Shown here: piece after piece, positions 38,001 to 53,199 of the stretch
Position numbering within the stretch: the stretch's first letter is position 1
How the letters are laid out: each line of letters starts with the position of its first letter
NCBI GenBank assembly: GCA_026168455.1
Contig: JANSJX010000017.1
Span: 124,001 to 188,000, forward strand
DNA: 64,000 nt
Direction of reading: 5' to 3'
DNA from: Theocolax elegans
Lineage: Eukaryota; Arthropoda; Insecta; Hymenoptera; Cerocephalidae
Translations under genes and position numbers: made by a program
The notes under the pieces: generated by a model
What the model was told of the DNA's origin: nothing
What the model saw: the letters and a program-made list of their open reading frames with translations, nothing else
Database searches by the model: none

Positions 38001-41000
38001 TTACACATTAATTGCAATCGTTTACGCATTGATAGCAATCGTTTGCACCTTGATTGCAATCGTTTGCACCTTGATTGCAATCTTTGCACCTTGATAGCAT
38101 CGTTTTCACATTGATAGCTACCGTTTGCACATTGATTGCAATCGTTTACGCATTGATAGCAATCATTTGCACCTTGATTGCAATCGTTTGTACATAGATT
38201 GCAATCGTTTGCTCCTTGATTGCAATCGTTTGTACATTGATTGCAATCGTTTACGCATTGATACCAATCGTTTGCACATTGATTGCAATCGTGTGCACCT
38301 ATTGCAACCGTTTGCACCTTGATAGCATCGTTTGCACCTTGATTGCAATCGTTTGCACCTTGATAGCAATCGTTTGCACCTTCATTGCAATCTTTTGAAC
38401 CTTGATAGCAATCGTTTGCACATTGATTGCAATCGTTTGCTCCATGATTGCAATCGTTTGCACCATGATTGCAATCGTTTGCACCATGATTGCATTCAAT
38501 TGCACCTTAATAGCATCATTTGCACCTTGATTGCAATCGTTTGCACCTTGATTGCAATCGTTTGCACCTTGATTGCATTCGTTTGCACCTTGATTGCAAT
38601 CGTTTGCACATTGATTACAAATTTGTACATTTGCAATCGTTTACGCATTGATACCAATCGTTTGCACATTGATTGCAATCGTGTGCACCTTGATTGCAAT
38701 CGTTTGCACCTTGATTGCAATTCTTTACTCCTTGATTGCAATCGTTTGCTCCTTGATTGCAATCGTTTGCACCTTGATTGCAATCGTTTGCACCTTGATT
38801 GCAATCGTTTGCACCTTGATAGCATCGTTTTCACATTGATAGCATCGTTTGCACCTTGATAGCATCGTTTACACCTTGATTGCAATCGTTTGCACCTTGA
38901 TTGCAATCGTTTGCACCTTGATTGCATTCGTTTGCACCTTGATTGCAATCGTTTGCACATTGATTACAATCGTTTGCACCTTGATATCAATCGTTTGCAC
39001 CTTGATTGCAATCGTTTGCACCTTGATAGCAATCGTTTGCACATTGATTGCAATCGTTTGCATCTCGATTGCAATCGTTTGCACCTTGATAGCAGTCGTT
39101 TGCAACTTGATTGCAATCGTTTGCACATTGATTGCAATCGTTTGCACCTTGATTGCAATCGTTTGCACCTTGATAGCAATCGTTTGCAACTTGATTGCAA
39201 TCGTTTGCACCTTGATTGCAATCGTTTGCACCTTGATTGCAATTCTTTACTCCTTGATTGCAATCGTTTGCGCCTTGATTGCAATCGTTTGCACCTTGAT
39301 TGCAATCGTTTGCACCTTGATTGCAATCGTTTGCACCTTGATAGCATCGTTTTCACATTGATAGCAATCGTTTGCACATTGATTGCAATCGTTTACGCAT
39401 TGATAGCAATTATTTGCACCTTGATTGCAATCGTTTGCACCTTGATTGCAATCGTTGCTCCATGATTGCAATCGTTTGCACCATGATTGCATTCGTTTGC
39501 ACCTTGATTACAATCGTTACGCATTGATAGCAATCATTTGCACCTTGATTGCAATCGTTTGCACCTTGATTGCAATCGTTTGCTCCATGATTGCAATCGT
39601 TTGCACCATGATTGCATTCGTTTGCACCTAGATTGCAATCGTTTGCACCTTGATTGGCAATCGTTTGCACCTTGATAGCATCGTTTGCACCTTGATTGCT
39701 ATCGTTTGCACCTTGATTCGAATCGTTTGCACCTTGATTGCAATCGTTATGCACCTTGATAGCAATCGTTTGCACGTTGATTGCAATCGTTTTGCATCTC
39801 GATTGCAATCGTTTGCACCTTGATAGCAGTCGTTTGCAACTTGCTTGCAATCGTTTGCACATTGATTGCAATCGTTTTGCACCTTGATTGCAATCGTTTG
39901 CACCTTGATAGCAATCGTTTGCAACTTGATTGCAATCGTTTGCACCTTGATTGCAATCGTTTGCACCTTGATTGCAATTCTTTACTCCATGATTGCAAAT
40001 CGTTTGCTCCATGATTGCAATCGTTTGCACCATGATTGCATTCGTTTGCACCTAGATAGCATCGTTTGCACCTTGATTGCAATCGTTTGCACCTTCATTG
40101 CAATCGTTTGCACCTTGATTGCATTCGTTTGCACCTTGATTGCAATCGTTTGCACTTGATTGCAATCGTTTGCATCTCGATGCAATCGTTTGCAGCCTTG
40201 ATAGCAGTGGTTTGCACTTGATTGCAATCGTTTGCACATTGATAGCCTCGTTTTCACATTGATAGCAAGCGTTTGCACTTGATTGCAATCGTTTACGCAT
40301 TGATAGCAATTATTTGCACCTTGATTGCAATTCTTTACTCCTTGATTGCAATCGTTGCGTCCTTGATTGCATCGTTTGCAAACTTGATTGCAATCGTTTG
40401 CACCTTGATTGCAATCGTTTGCACCTTGATAGCATCGTTTTCACATTGATAGCAATCGTTTGCACATTGATGCAATCGTTTACGCATTGATAGCAATTAT
40501 TTTGCCCCTTGATTGCAATCGTTTGCACCTTGATTGCAATCGTTTGCTCATGATTGCAATCGTTTGCACATTGATTGCATCGTTTGCACCTTGATTGAAA
40601 TCGTTTGCACCTTGATAGCAATCGTTTGCACCTGATTGCAATCGTTTGCACCTTGATTGCAATCGTTTGCTCCATGATTGCAATCGTTTGCACCATGATG
40701 CATTCGTTTGCACCTAGATTGCAATCGTTGCACCTTGATTGCAATCGTTTGCATTGATAGCATCGTTTGCACCTTGATTGCTATCGTTTGCACCTTGATA
40801 TCAATCGTTTGCACCTGATTGCAATCGTTTGCACCTTGATAGCAATCGTTTGCACATGATTGCAATCGTTTGCATCTCGATTGCAATCGTTTGCACCTTG
40901 ATAGCAGTCGTTTGCAACTTGATTGCAATCGTTTGCACATTGATTGCAATCGTTTGCACCTTGATTGCAATCGTTTGCACCTTGATAGCAATCGTTTGCA

Positions 41001-43104
41001 ACTTGATTGCAATCGTTTGCACCTGATTGCAATCGTTTGCACCTTGATTGCAATTCTTTACTCCATGATTGCAATCGTTTGCTCCATGATTGCAATCGTT
41101 TGCACATGATTGCATTCGTTTGCACCTAGATAGCATCGTTTGCACCTTGATTGCAATCGTTTGCACCTTCATTGCAATCGTTTGCACCTTGATTGCATTC
41201 GTTTGCACCTTGATTGCAATCGTTTGCACATTGATTGCAATCGTTTGCATCTCGATGCAATCGTTTGCGCCTTGATAGCAGTGGTTTGCAACTTGATTGC
41301 AATCGTTTGCACATTGATAGCATCGTTTTCACATTGATAGCAAGCGTTTGCACAATTGATTGCAATCGTTTACGCATTGATAGCAATTATTTGCACCTTG
41401 ATTGCAATTTCTTACTCCTTGATTGCAATCGTTTGCTCCTTGATTGCAATCGTTTGCACCTTGATTGCAATCGTTTGCACCTTGATTGCAATCGTTTGCA
41501 CCTTGATAGCATCGTTTTCACATTGATAGCAATCGTTTGCACATTGATTGCAATCGTTTACGCATTGATAGCAATTATTTGCACCTTGATTGCAATCGTT
41601 TGCACCTTGATTGCAATCGTTTGCTCCATGATGCCAATCGTTTGCACCTGATTGCAATCGTTTGCACCTTGATTGCAATCGTTTGCACCTTGATAGCATA
41701 CGTTTTCACATTGATAGCCATCGTTTGCACATTGATTGCAATCGTTTACGCATTGATAGCAATTATTTGCACCTTGATTGCAATCGTTTGCACCTTGATT
41801 GCATCGTTTGCACCTTGATTGCATTCGTTTGCACCTTGATTGCAATAGTTTGCACATTGATTACAATCGTTTGCACCTTGATTGCAATCGTTTGCACCTT
41901 GATAGCAATCGTTTGCAACTTGATTGCAATCTTTTGCACCTTGATAGCAATCGTTTGCACATTGATTGCAATCGTTTGCATCTCGATTGCAATCGTTTGC
42001 ACCTTGATAGCAGTCGTTTGCAACTTGATTGCAATCGTTTGCACATTGATAGCATCGTTTTCACATTGATAGCAATCGTTTGCACATTGATTGCAATCGT
42101 TTACGCATTGATAGCAATTATTTGCACTTGATTGCAATCTTTACTCCTTGATTGCAATCGTTTGCTCCTTGATTGCAATCGTTTGCACCTGATTGCAATC
42201 GTTTGCACCTTGATAGCATCGTTTTCACATTGATAGCAATCGTTTGCACATTGATAGCAATCGTTTGCACATTGATTGCAATCGTTTACGCATTGATAGC
42301 AATTATTTGCACCTTGATTGCAATCGTTTGCACCTTGATAGCAATCGTTTGCACATTGATAGCAATCATTTGCACATTGATTGCAATCGTTTACGCATTG
42401 ATAGCAATTATTTGCACCTTGATTGCAATTATTTGCACCTTGATTGCAATCGTTTGCACCTTGATAGCAATCGTTTGCACATTGATAGCAATCGTTTGCA
42501 CATTGATTGCAATCGTTTACGCATTGATAGCAATTATTTGCACCTTGATTGCAATCGTTTGCACCTTGATTGCAATCGTTTGCACCTTGATTGCAATCAT
42601 TTGCACCTTGATTGCAATCGTTTGCACCTTGATAGCAATTGTTTGCACATTGATTGCGATCGGTTTGCACCTTGAAGCATCGTTTGCAACTTGATTGCAA
42701 TCGTTTGCACCTTGATTGCTATCGTTTGCACCTTGATATCAATCATTTGCACCTTGATTGCAATCGTTTGCACCTTGATAGCAATCGTTTGCACATTGAT
42801 AGCAATCGTTTGCACATTGATTGCAATCGTTTACGCATTGATAGCAATTATTTGCACCTTGATTGCAATCGTTTGCACCTTGATTGCAATCGTTTGCTCC
42901 ATGATTGCAATCGTTTGCTCAATGATTGCAATCGTTTGCACCATGATTGCATTCGTTTGCACCTTGATAGCATCGTTTGCACCTTGATTGCAATCGTTTG
43001 CACCTTGAATGCAATCGTTTGCTCCTTGATTGCAATCGTTTGCACCTTGATTGCAATCGTTTGCACCTTGATTGCAATCGTTTGCACCTTGATAGCATCG
43101 TTTT

Positions 43105-44290
43105 CACATTGATATCAATCGTTTGTACATAGATTGCAATTGTTTACGCATTGATAGCAATTATTTGCACCTTGATTGCAATCGTTTTCACATTGATAGC
43201 AATCGTTAGCACATTGATTGCAATGCGTCTGCACATTGATTGCAATCGCTTACGCATTGATAGCAATCATTTGCTCCTTGATTGCAATCGTTTGCACCTT
43301 GATTGCTATCGTTTGCTCCATGATTGCAATCGTTTGCACCATGAATGCATTCGTTTGCACCTTGATAGCATCGTTTTCACAATTGATAGCAAATCGTTTA
43401 CACATTAATTGCAATCGTTTACGCATTGATAGCAATCGTTGCACCTTGATTGAAATCGTTTGCACCTTGATTGCAATCTTTGCACCTTGATTGCAATCTT
43501 TGCACCTTGATAGCATCGTTTTCACATTGATAGCTACCGTTTGCACATTGATTGCAATCGTTTACGCATTGATAGCAAACATTTGCACCTTGATTGCAAT
43601 CGTTTGTACATAGATTGCAATCGTTTGCTCCTTGATTGCAATCGTTTGCACCTTGATTGCAATCATTTGCACCTTGATTGCAATCGTTTGCACCTTGATT
43701 GCATTCGTTTGCACCTTGATAGCATCGTTTGCACTTGATTGCAATCGTTTGCACCTTGAATGCAATCGTTTGCTCCTTGATTGCAATCGTTTGCACCTTG
43801 ATTGCAATCGTTTGCACCTTGATTGCAATCGTTTGCACCTTGATAGCATCGTTTTCACATTGATATCAATCGTTTGTACATAGATTGCAATTGTTTACGC
43901 ATTGATAGCAATTATTTGCACCTTGATTGCAATCGTTTTCACATTGATAGCAATCGTTAGCACATTGATTGCAATGCGTCTGCACATTGATTGCAATCGC
44001 TTACGCATTGATAGCAATCATTTGCTCCTTGATTGCAATCGTTTGCACCTTGATTGCTATCGTTTGCTCCATGATTGCAATCGTTTGCACCATGAATGCA
44101 TTCGTTTGCACCTTGATAGCATCGTTTTCACATTGATAGCAATCGTTTACACATTAATTGCAATCGTTTACGCATTGATAGCAATCGTTTGCACCTTGAT
44201 TGCAATCGTTTGCACCTTGATTGCAATCTTTGCACCTTGATTGCAATCTTTGCACCTTGATAGCATCGTTTTCACATTGATAGCTACCGT
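43105..44290 (+). repeat. Tandem duplication with 751-bp period
   Basis: GATATCAATC at 43111 pairs with 43862, and GCGTCT at 43225 pairs with 43976. Both copies share a rare TCGTTAGCAC unit, and both end with two shortened GCAATCTTTGC units before a TAGCTACCG unit. The first copy has small extra insertions near 43381 and 43393. High identity suggests a recent event. Confidence 0.85.
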
Positions 44291-45140
44291 TTGCACATTG
44301 ATTGCAATCGTTTACGCATTGATAGCAATCATTTGCACCTTGATTGCAATCGTTTGTACATAGATTGCAATCGTTTGCTCCTTGATTGCAATCGTTTGCA
44401 CCTTGATTGCAATCATTTGCACCTTGATTGCAATCGTTTGCACCTTGATTGCAATCGTTTGCTCCATGATTGCAATCGTTTGCACCATGATTGCATTCGT
44501 TTGCACCTAGATTGCAATCGTTTGCACCTTGATGCAATCGTTTGCACCTTGATAGCATCGTTTTCACATGATAGCAATCGTTTGCACCTTGATGCAATCG
44601 TTTGCACCTTGATTGCAATCGTTTGCACATTGATTGCAATCGTTTGCGCATTGATGGCAATCGTTTGCACATTGATTGCAATCGTTTGCACCATGATAGC
44701 ATCGTTTGCACCTTGATTGCAATCGTTTGCACCTTGATTGCATTCGTTTGCACATTGATTGCAATCGTTTGCGCATTGATGGCAATCGTTTGCACCTTAA
44801 AAGCAATCGTTTGCGCATTGATTGCAATCGTCTGCACCTTGATTGCAATCGTTTGCACCTTAAAAGCAATCATTTGCACATTGATTGCAATCGTTTGCAC
44901 ATTAATTGCAATCGTTTGCACCTTGATTGCAATCGTTTGCGCATTGATTGCAATCGTTTGCACATTGATTGCAATCGTTTGCACATTGATTGCAATCGTT
45001 TGCATCTTGATAGCATCGTTTGCACCTTGATAGCATCGCTTGCACCTTGATTGCAATCGTTTGCACCTTGATTGCAATTGTTTGCAACTTGATTGCAACC
45101 GCTTGCACCTTGATAGCAATCTTTTGCACATTGATTGCAA
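43860..45140 (+). repeat. 1.3-kb block copied at about 47840-49100
   Basis: GCGTCT (43976 to 47961) and the series after 44706 (to 48668) recur at offsets of 3,985 and 3,962 bp. Over 44706-45050 the two copies give the same unit order throughout, including the GATGGCAATCG, TCGTCTGC, CCTTAAAAGC and GCATCTTGA members. The copy also contains the switch from subfamily 1 to subfamily 2 at about 44600, so the boundary itself was duplicated. Confidence 0.85.
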
Positions 45141-45439
45141 TTGTTTGCACCTTGATTGCAATCGTTTGCACCTTAAAAGCATCGTTTGCGCATTGATTGC
45201 AATCGTCTGCACCTTGATTGCAATCGTTTGCACCTTAAAAGCAATCGTTTGCACATGATTGCAATCGTTTGCACATTAATTGCAATCGTTTGCACCTTGA
45301 TTGCAATCGTTTGCGCATTGATTGCAATCGTTTGCACATTGATTGCAATCGTTTGCACATTGATTGCAATCGTTTGCATCTTGATAGCATCGTTTGCACC
45401 TTGATAGCATCGCTTGCACCTTGATTGCAATCGTTTGCA

Positions 45440-45870
45440 CCTTGATTGCAATGTTTGCAACTTGATTGCAACCGCTTGCACCTTGATAGCATCTTTTGCA
45501 CATTGATTGCAGTCGTTTGCACCTTGATTGCAATCGTTTGCACCTTGATTGCAATCGTTTGCACATCGATTGCAATAGTTTGCACCTTGATAGCAATCGT
45601 TTGCACAGTGATTGCAATCGTTCGCACCTTGCTTGCTATCGTTTGCAACTTAAAAGCAGTCGTTTGCATCTTGATTGCAATCGTTTGCACATCGATTGCA
45701 ATAGTTTGCACCTTGATAGCAATCGTTTGCACAGTGATTGCAATCGTTTGCACATGATTGCAATCGTTGCACATTGATATCAATCGTTTGCACCTTGATT
45801 GCAATCGGTTGCACCTTGATTGCAATCGTTTGAACCTTGATTGCAATCGTTTGCACAGTGATTGCAATCG
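45440..45870 (+). repeat. Module with TTCGCACCTTGCTTGC, present five times
   Basis: The element TTCGCACCTTGCTTGC, followed by a unit ending AACTTAAAAGCAGTCG, occurs at 45621, 49796 and 54180 inside longer colinear blocks. Earlier copies at about 27165 and 30729 lie in the subfamily 2 domain. Spacings of the later three are 4,175 and 4,384 bp, consistent with a higher-order period near 4.2 kb. Confidence 0.8.
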
Positions 45871-47839
45871 TTTGCACATGATTGCAATCGTTTACGCATT
45901 GATAGCAATCGTTTACACATTAATTGCAATCGTTTGCACATTGATTGCAATCGTTTGCAACCTTGATTGCAATCGTTTGCACATTGATTGCAGTCGTTTG
46001 CACCTTGATTGCAATCGTTTGCACTTGATTGCAATCGTTTGCGCCTTGATTGCAATCGTTTGCACATTGATTGCAGTCGTTTGCACCTTGATTGCAATCG
46101 TTTGCACCTTGATTGCAATCGTTTGCACCTGATTGCAATCGTTTGCACATTAATTGCAATCGTTTGCACCTTGATTGCAATTGTTTGCACCTTGATTGCA
46201 ATCGTTGCACCTTGATAGCATCGTTTGCACCTTAAAAGCAATCGTTTGAACCTTGATTGCATCGTTTGCACATGATTGCAATCGTTTGCACCTTGATTGC
46301 AATCGTTTGCACATTGATTGCAATCGTTTGCACATTGATTGCAGTCGTTTGCACCTGATTGCAATCGTTTTGCACCTTGATTGCAATCGTTTGCACATCG
46401 ATTGCAATAGTTTGCACCTTGATAGCAATCGTTTGCACATTGATTGCAATCGTTTGCACCTTGATTGCATCGTTTGCACCTTGATGCAATCGTTGCACAT
46501 TGATTGCAATCGTTTGCACAGTGATTGCAATCGTTTGCACATTGATTGCAATCGTTTGCACCTTGATAGCATCGTTTTCACATTGATAGCAATCGTTTAC
46601 ACATTAATTGCAATCGTTTGCACCTTGATTGCAATTGTTTGCACCTTGATTGCAATCGTTTGCTCCTTGATTGCAACGTTTGCACCTTGATTGCAATCGT
46701 TTGCACATTGATGCAATCGTTTGCACCTTGATAGCATCGTTTTCACATTGATAGCAATCGTTACGCATTGATAGCAATCATTTGCACCTTGATTGCAATC
46801 GTTTGCACCTGATTGCAATCGTTTGCTCCATGATTGCAATCGTTTGCACCTTGATTGCAATCGTTTGCACCTTGATTGCAATCGTTTGCACCTTGATAGC
46901 ATCGTTTTCACATTGATAGCAATCGTTAGCACATTGATGCAATCGTTTACGCATTGATAGCAATCATTTGCACCTTGATTGCAATCGTTGCACCTGATTG
47001 CAATCGTTTGCACCTTGATTGCATTCGTTTGCACATTGATTGCAATCGTTTGCGCATTGATGGCAATCGTTTGCACCTTAAAAGCAATCGTTTGCGCATT
47101 GATTGCAATTGTTTGCACCTTGATAGCATCGTTTTCACATTGATATCAATCGTTTGTACATAGATTGCAATCGTTTGCGCATTGATTGCAATTGTTTGCA
47201 CCTTGATTGCAATCGTTTTCACATGATAGCAATCGTTAGCACATTGATTGCAATGCGTCTGCACATTGATTGCAATCGCTTACGCATTGATAGCAATCAT
47301 TTGCTCCTTGATTGCAATCGTTTGCACCTTGATGCAATCGTTTGCTCCATGATTGCAATCGTTTGCACCATGAATGCATTCGTTTGCACCTTGATAGCAT
47401 CGTTTTCACATTGATAGCAATCGTTTACACATTAATTGCAATCGTTTACGCATTGATAGCAATCGTTTGCACCTTGATTGCAATCGTTTGCACCTTGATT
47501 GCAATCGTTTGCTCCATGATTGCAATCGTTGCACCTTGATTGCAATCGTTTGCACTTGATTGCAATCGTTTGCACCTTGATAGCATCGTTTTCACATTGA
47601 TAGCAATCGTTTGCACATTGATTGCAATCGTTTGCACATTGATTGCAATCGTTTGCACCATGATAGCATCGTTTGCACCTTGATTGCAATCGTTTGCACC
47701 TTGATTGCATTCGTTTGCACATTGATGCAATCGTTTGCGCATTGATGGCAATCGTTTGCACCTTAAAAGCAATCGTTTGCGCATTGATTGCAATCGTTTG
47801 CACCTTGATTGCAATCGTTTGCACCTTGATAGCATCGTT

Positions 47840-50010
47840 TTCACATTGATATCAATCGTTTGTACATAGATTGCAATCGTTTGCGCATGATTGCAATCGT
47901 TTGCACCTTGATTGCAATCGTTTTCACATTGATAGCAATCGTTAGCACATTGATTGCAATGCGTCTGCACATTGATTGCAATCGCTTACGCATTGATAGC
48001 AATCATTTGCTCCTTGATTGCATCGTTTGCACCTTGATTGCTATCGTTTGCTCCATGATTGCAATCGTTGCACCATGAATGCATTCGTTTGCACCTTGAT
48101 AGCATCGTTTTCACATTGATAGCAATCGTTAGCACATTGATTGCAATCGTTTACGCATTGATAGCAATCGTTTGCACCTTGATTGCAATCGTTTGCACCT
48201 TGATTGCAATCTTTGCACCTTGATAGCATCGTTTTCACATTGATAGCTACCGTTTGCACATTGATGCAATCGTTTACGCATTGATAGCAATCATTTGCAC
48301 CTTGATTGCAATCGTTGTACATTGATTGCAATCGTTGCTCCTTGATTGCAATCGTTTGCACCTTGATTGCAATCATTTGCACCTTGATTGCAATCGTTTG
48401 CACTTGATTGCAATCGTTTGCTCCATGATTGCAATCGTTTGCACCATGATTGCATTCGTTTGCACCTAGATTGCAATCGTTTGCACCTTGATTGCAATCG
48501 TTTGCACCTTGATAGCATCGTTTTCACATTGATAGCAATCGTTTGCACCTTGATTGCAATCGGTTGCACCTTGATTGCAATCGTTTGCACATTGATTGCA
48601 ATCGTTTGCGCATTGATGGCAATCGTTTGCACATTGATTGCAATCGTTTGCACCATGATAGCATCGTTTGCACCTTGATTGCAATCGTTTGCACCTTGAT
48701 TGCATTCGTTTGCACATTGATTGCAATCGTTTGCGCATTGATGGCAATCGTTTGCACCTTAAAAGCAATCGTTTGCGCATTGATTGCAATCGTCTGCACC
48801 TTGATTGCAATCGTTTGCACCTTAAAAGCAATCATTTGCACATTGATTGCAATCGTTTGCACATTAATTGCAATCGTTTGCACCTTGATTGCAATCGTTT
48901 GCGCATTGATTGCAATCGTTTGCACATTGATTGCAATCGTTTGCACATTGATTGCAATCGTTTGCATCTTGATAGCATCGTTTGCACCTTGATAGCATCG
49001 CTTGCACCTTGATTGCAATCGTTTGCACCTTGATTGCAATTGTTTGCAACTTGATTGCAACCGCTTGCACCTTGATAGCAATCTTTTGCACATTGATTGC
49101 AATTGTTTGCACCTTGATTGCAATCGTTTGCACATTGATTGCAATCGTTTGCGCCTTGATTGCAATCGTTTGCACAATGATAGTAATCGTTTGAACATTG
49201 ATTGAATCGTTTGCATATTGATTGCAATCGTTGTACATTGATTGCAATCGTTTGCGCATTGATTGCAATCGTTTGCACATAGATTGCAATCGTTTGCACA
49301 TTGATTGCAAACGTTTGCGCATTGATTGCAATCGTTTGCACATTGATTGCAAACGTTTGCACATTGATTGCAATCGTTTGCGCATTGATGGCAATCGTTT
49401 GCACATTGATTGCAATCGTTTGCACCATGATAGCATCGTTTGCACCTTGATTGCAATCGTTTGCACCTTGATTGCATTCGTTTGCACATTGATTGCAATC
49501 GTTTGCGCATTGATGGCAATCGTTTGCACCTTAAAAGCAATCGTTTGCGCATTGATTGCAATCGTCTGCACCTTGATTGCAATCGTTTGCACCTTAAAAG
49601 CAATCGTTTGCACCTTGATTGCAATTGTTTGCAACTTGATTGCAACCGCTTGCACCTTGATAGCAATCTTTTGCACATTGATTGCAGTCGTTTGCACCTT
49701 GATTGCAATCGTTTGCACCTTGATTGCAATCGTTTGCACATCGATTGCAATAGTTTGCACCTTGATAGCAATCGTTTGCACAGTGATTGCAATCGTTCGC
49801 ACCTTGCTTGCTATCGTTTGCAACTTAAAAGCAGTCGTTTGCATCTTGATTGCAATCGTTTGCACATCGATTGCAATAGTTTGCACCTTGATAGCAATCG
49901 TTTGCACAGTGATTGCAATCGTTTGCACATTGATTGCAATCGTTTGCACATTGATATCAATCGTTTGCACCTTGATTGCAATCGTTTGCACCTTGATTGC
50001 AATCGTTTGA
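47840..50010 (+). repeat. Second ~4-kb higher-order copy
   Basis: This stretch combines the copy of 43860-45140 and, after an extra insert of about 0.2 kb (about 49130-49390, with a CATATTGATTGC and GTACATTG stretch), the TTCGCACC module at 49796. The offset grows from 3,962 to 4,175 across that insert. Confidence 0.75.
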
Positions 50011-50399
50011 ACCTTGATTGCAATCGTTTGCACATTGATTGCGATCGTTTGCACATTGATTGCCATCGTTTACACATTGATTGCAATCGTTTGTACCTTA
50101 ATTGCAATCGTTTGCACATTGATTGCAATCGTTTGCACCTTGATTGCAATCGTTTGCACATTGATTGCAGTCGTTTGCACCTTGATTGCAATCGTTTGCA
50201 CATTGAATGCAATCGTTTGCGCCATGATTGCAATCGTTTGCACATTGATTGCAGTCGTTTGCACCTTGATTGCAATCGTTTGCACCTTGATTGCAATCGT
50301 TTGCACCTTGATTGCAATCGTTTGCACATTGAATGCAATCGTTTGCACCTTGATTGCAATTGTTTGCACCTTAAAAGCAATCGTTTGCACCTTGATAGC

Positions 50400-52370
50400 A
50401 TCGTTTGCACCATAAAAGCAATCGTTTGAACCTTGACAGCATCGTTTGCACATTGATTGCAATCGTTTGCACCTTGATTGCAATCGTTTGCACATTGATT
50501 GCAATCGTTTGCACATTGATTGCAGTCGTTTGCACCTTGATTGCAATCGTTTGCACCTTGATTGCAATCGTTTGCACATCGATTGCAATAGTTTGCACCT
50601 TGATAGCAATTGTTTGCACATTGAATGCAATAGTTTGCACCTTGATTGCAATCGTTTGCACCTTGATTGCAATCGTTTGCACATTGAATGCAATCGTTTG
50701 CACAGTGATTGCAATCGTTTGCACCTTGATAGCATCGTTTTCACATTGATAGCAATCGTTTGCACATTGATTGCAATCGTTTACGCATTGATAGCAATTA
50801 TTTGCACCTTGATTTCAATCGTTTGCACCTTGATTGCAATCGTTTGCTCCATGATTGCAATCGTTTGCACCTTGATTGCAATCGTTTGCACCTTGATAGC
50901 ATCGTTTTCACATTGATAGCAATCGTTTGCACATTGATTGCAATCGTTTACGCATTGATAGCAATTATTTGCACCTTATTTGCAATCGTTTGCACCTTGA
51001 TTGCAATCGTTTGCACCTTGATTGCATTCGTTGCACATTGATTGCAATCGTTTGCGCATTGATGGCAATCGTTTGCACCTTAAAAGCAATCGTTTGCGCA
51101 TTGATTGCAATCGTTTGCACCTTGATTGCAATCGTTTGCACCTTGATAGCATCGTTTTCACATTGATATCAATCGTTTGTACATAGATTGCAATCGTTTA
51201 CGCATTGATAGCAATTATTTGCACCTTGATTTCAATCGTTTGCACCTGATTGCAATCGTTTGCTCCATGATTGCAATCGTTTGCACCTTGATTGCAATCG
51301 TTTGCACCTTGATTGCAATCGTTTGCACCTTGATAGCATCGTTTTCACATTGATAGCAATCGTTGCACATTGATGCAATCGTTTACGCATTGATAGCATT
51401 ATTTGCACCTTGATTGCAATCGTTGCACCTGATTGCAATCGTTTGCACCTTGATTGCATTCGTTTGCACATTGATTGCAATCGTTTGCGCATTGATGGCA
51501 ATCGTTTGCACCTTAAAAGCAATCGTTTGCGCATTGATTGCAATTGTTTGCACCTTAAAAGCAATCGTTGCACCTTGATAGCATCGTTTGCACCATAAAA
51601 GCAATCGTTTGAACTTGACAGCATCGTTTGCACATTGATTGCAATCGTTGCACCTTGATTGCAATCGTTTGCACATTGATTGCAATCGTTTGCACATTGA
51701 TTGCAGTCGTTTGCACCTTGATTGCAATCGTTGCACCTTGATTGCAATCGTTTGCACATCGATTGCAATAGTTTGCACCTTGATAGCAATTGTTTGCACA
51801 TTGAATGCAATAGTTTGCACCTTGATTGCAATCGTTTGCACCTTGATGCAATCGTTTGCACATTGAATGCAATCGTTTGCACAGTGATTGCAATCGTTTG
51901 CACCTTGATAGCATCGTTTTCACATTGATAGCAATCGTTTGCACATTGATTGCAATCGTTTACGCATTGATAGCAATTATTTGCACCTTGATTCAATCGT
52001 TTGCACCTTGATTGCAATCGTTTGCTCCATGATTGCAATCGTTTGCACCTTGATTGCATCGTTTGCACCTTGATAGCATCGTTTTCACATTGATAGCAAT
52101 CGTTTGCACATTGATTGCAATCGTTTACGCATTGATAGCAATTATTTGCACCTTATTTGCAATCGTTTGCACCTTGATTGCAATCGTTTGCACCTTGATT
52201 GCATTCGTTTGCACATTGATTGCAATCGTTTGCGCATTGATGGCAATCGTTTGCACCTTAAAAGCAATCGTTTGCGCATTGATTGCAATCGTTTGCACCT
52301 TGATTGCAATCGTTTGCACCTTGATAGCATCGTTTTCACATTGATATCAATCGTTTGTACATAGATTGCA
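50400..52370 (+). repeat. Two copies of a ~1.2-kb block
   Basis: 50400-51200 and about 51580-52370 share the CCATAAAAGC/GACAGCATCG triplet, an ACATCGATTGCAATAG unit, a cassette, and a rare CACCTTATTTGC unit (about 50972 and 52150, offset about 1,177). The second copy carries more single-base deletions. Confidence 0.8.
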
Positions 52371-53199
52371 ATTGTTTACGCATTGATAGCAATTATTTGC
52401 ACCTTGATTGCAATCGTTTTCACATTGATAGCAATCGTTAGCACATTGATTGCAATGCGTCTGCACATTGATTGCAATCGCTTACGCATTGATAGCAATC
52501 ATTTGCTCCTTGATTGCAATCGTTTGCACCTTGATTGCTATCGTTTGCTCCATGATTGCAATCGTTTGCACCATGAATGCATTCGTTTGCACCTTGATAG
52601 CATCGTTTTCACATTGATAGCAATCGTTTACACATTAATTGCAATCGTTTACGCATTGATAGCAATCGTTTGCACCTTGATTGCAATCGTTTGCACCTTG
52701 ATTGCAATCGTTTGCTCCATGATTGCAATCGTTTGCACCTTGATTGCAATCGTTTGCACCTTGATAGCATCGTTTTCACATTGATAGCAATCGTTTGCAC
52801 ATTGATTGCAATCGTTTGCACATGATTGCAATCGTTTGCACCATGATAGCATCGTTTGCACCTTGATTGCAATCGTTTGCACCTTGATGCATTCGTTTGC
52901 ACATTGATTGCAATCGTTTGCGCATTGATGGCAATCGTTTTCACCTTAAAAGCAATCGTTTGCGCATTGATTGCAATCGTTTGCACCTTGATTGCAATCG
53001 TTTGCACCTTGATAGCATCGTTTTCACATTGATATCAATCGTTTGTACATAGATTGCAATTGTTACGCATTGATAGCAATTATTTGCACCTTGATTGCAA
53101 TCGTTTTCACATTGATAGCAATCGTTAGCACATTGATGCAATGCGTTGCACATTGATTGCAATCGTTACGCATTGATAGCAATCATTTGCTCCTTGATT

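Larger units (their letters stand above)
33431..44550 (+). repeat. Subfamily 1 domain, mostly clean
   Basis: CTCCATGA, CACCATGA, TACGCATTGA and TAGCATCGTTTTCAC units return. From 33431 to about 38000 single-base indels are rare and most units are exactly 20 or 21 bp. About 33640-34750 is copied at 36350-37370 (offset 2,577 over 34083-34500). After 39600 indels rise, with small insertions at 39655, 39718, 39750 and 39998. Confidence 0.8.
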
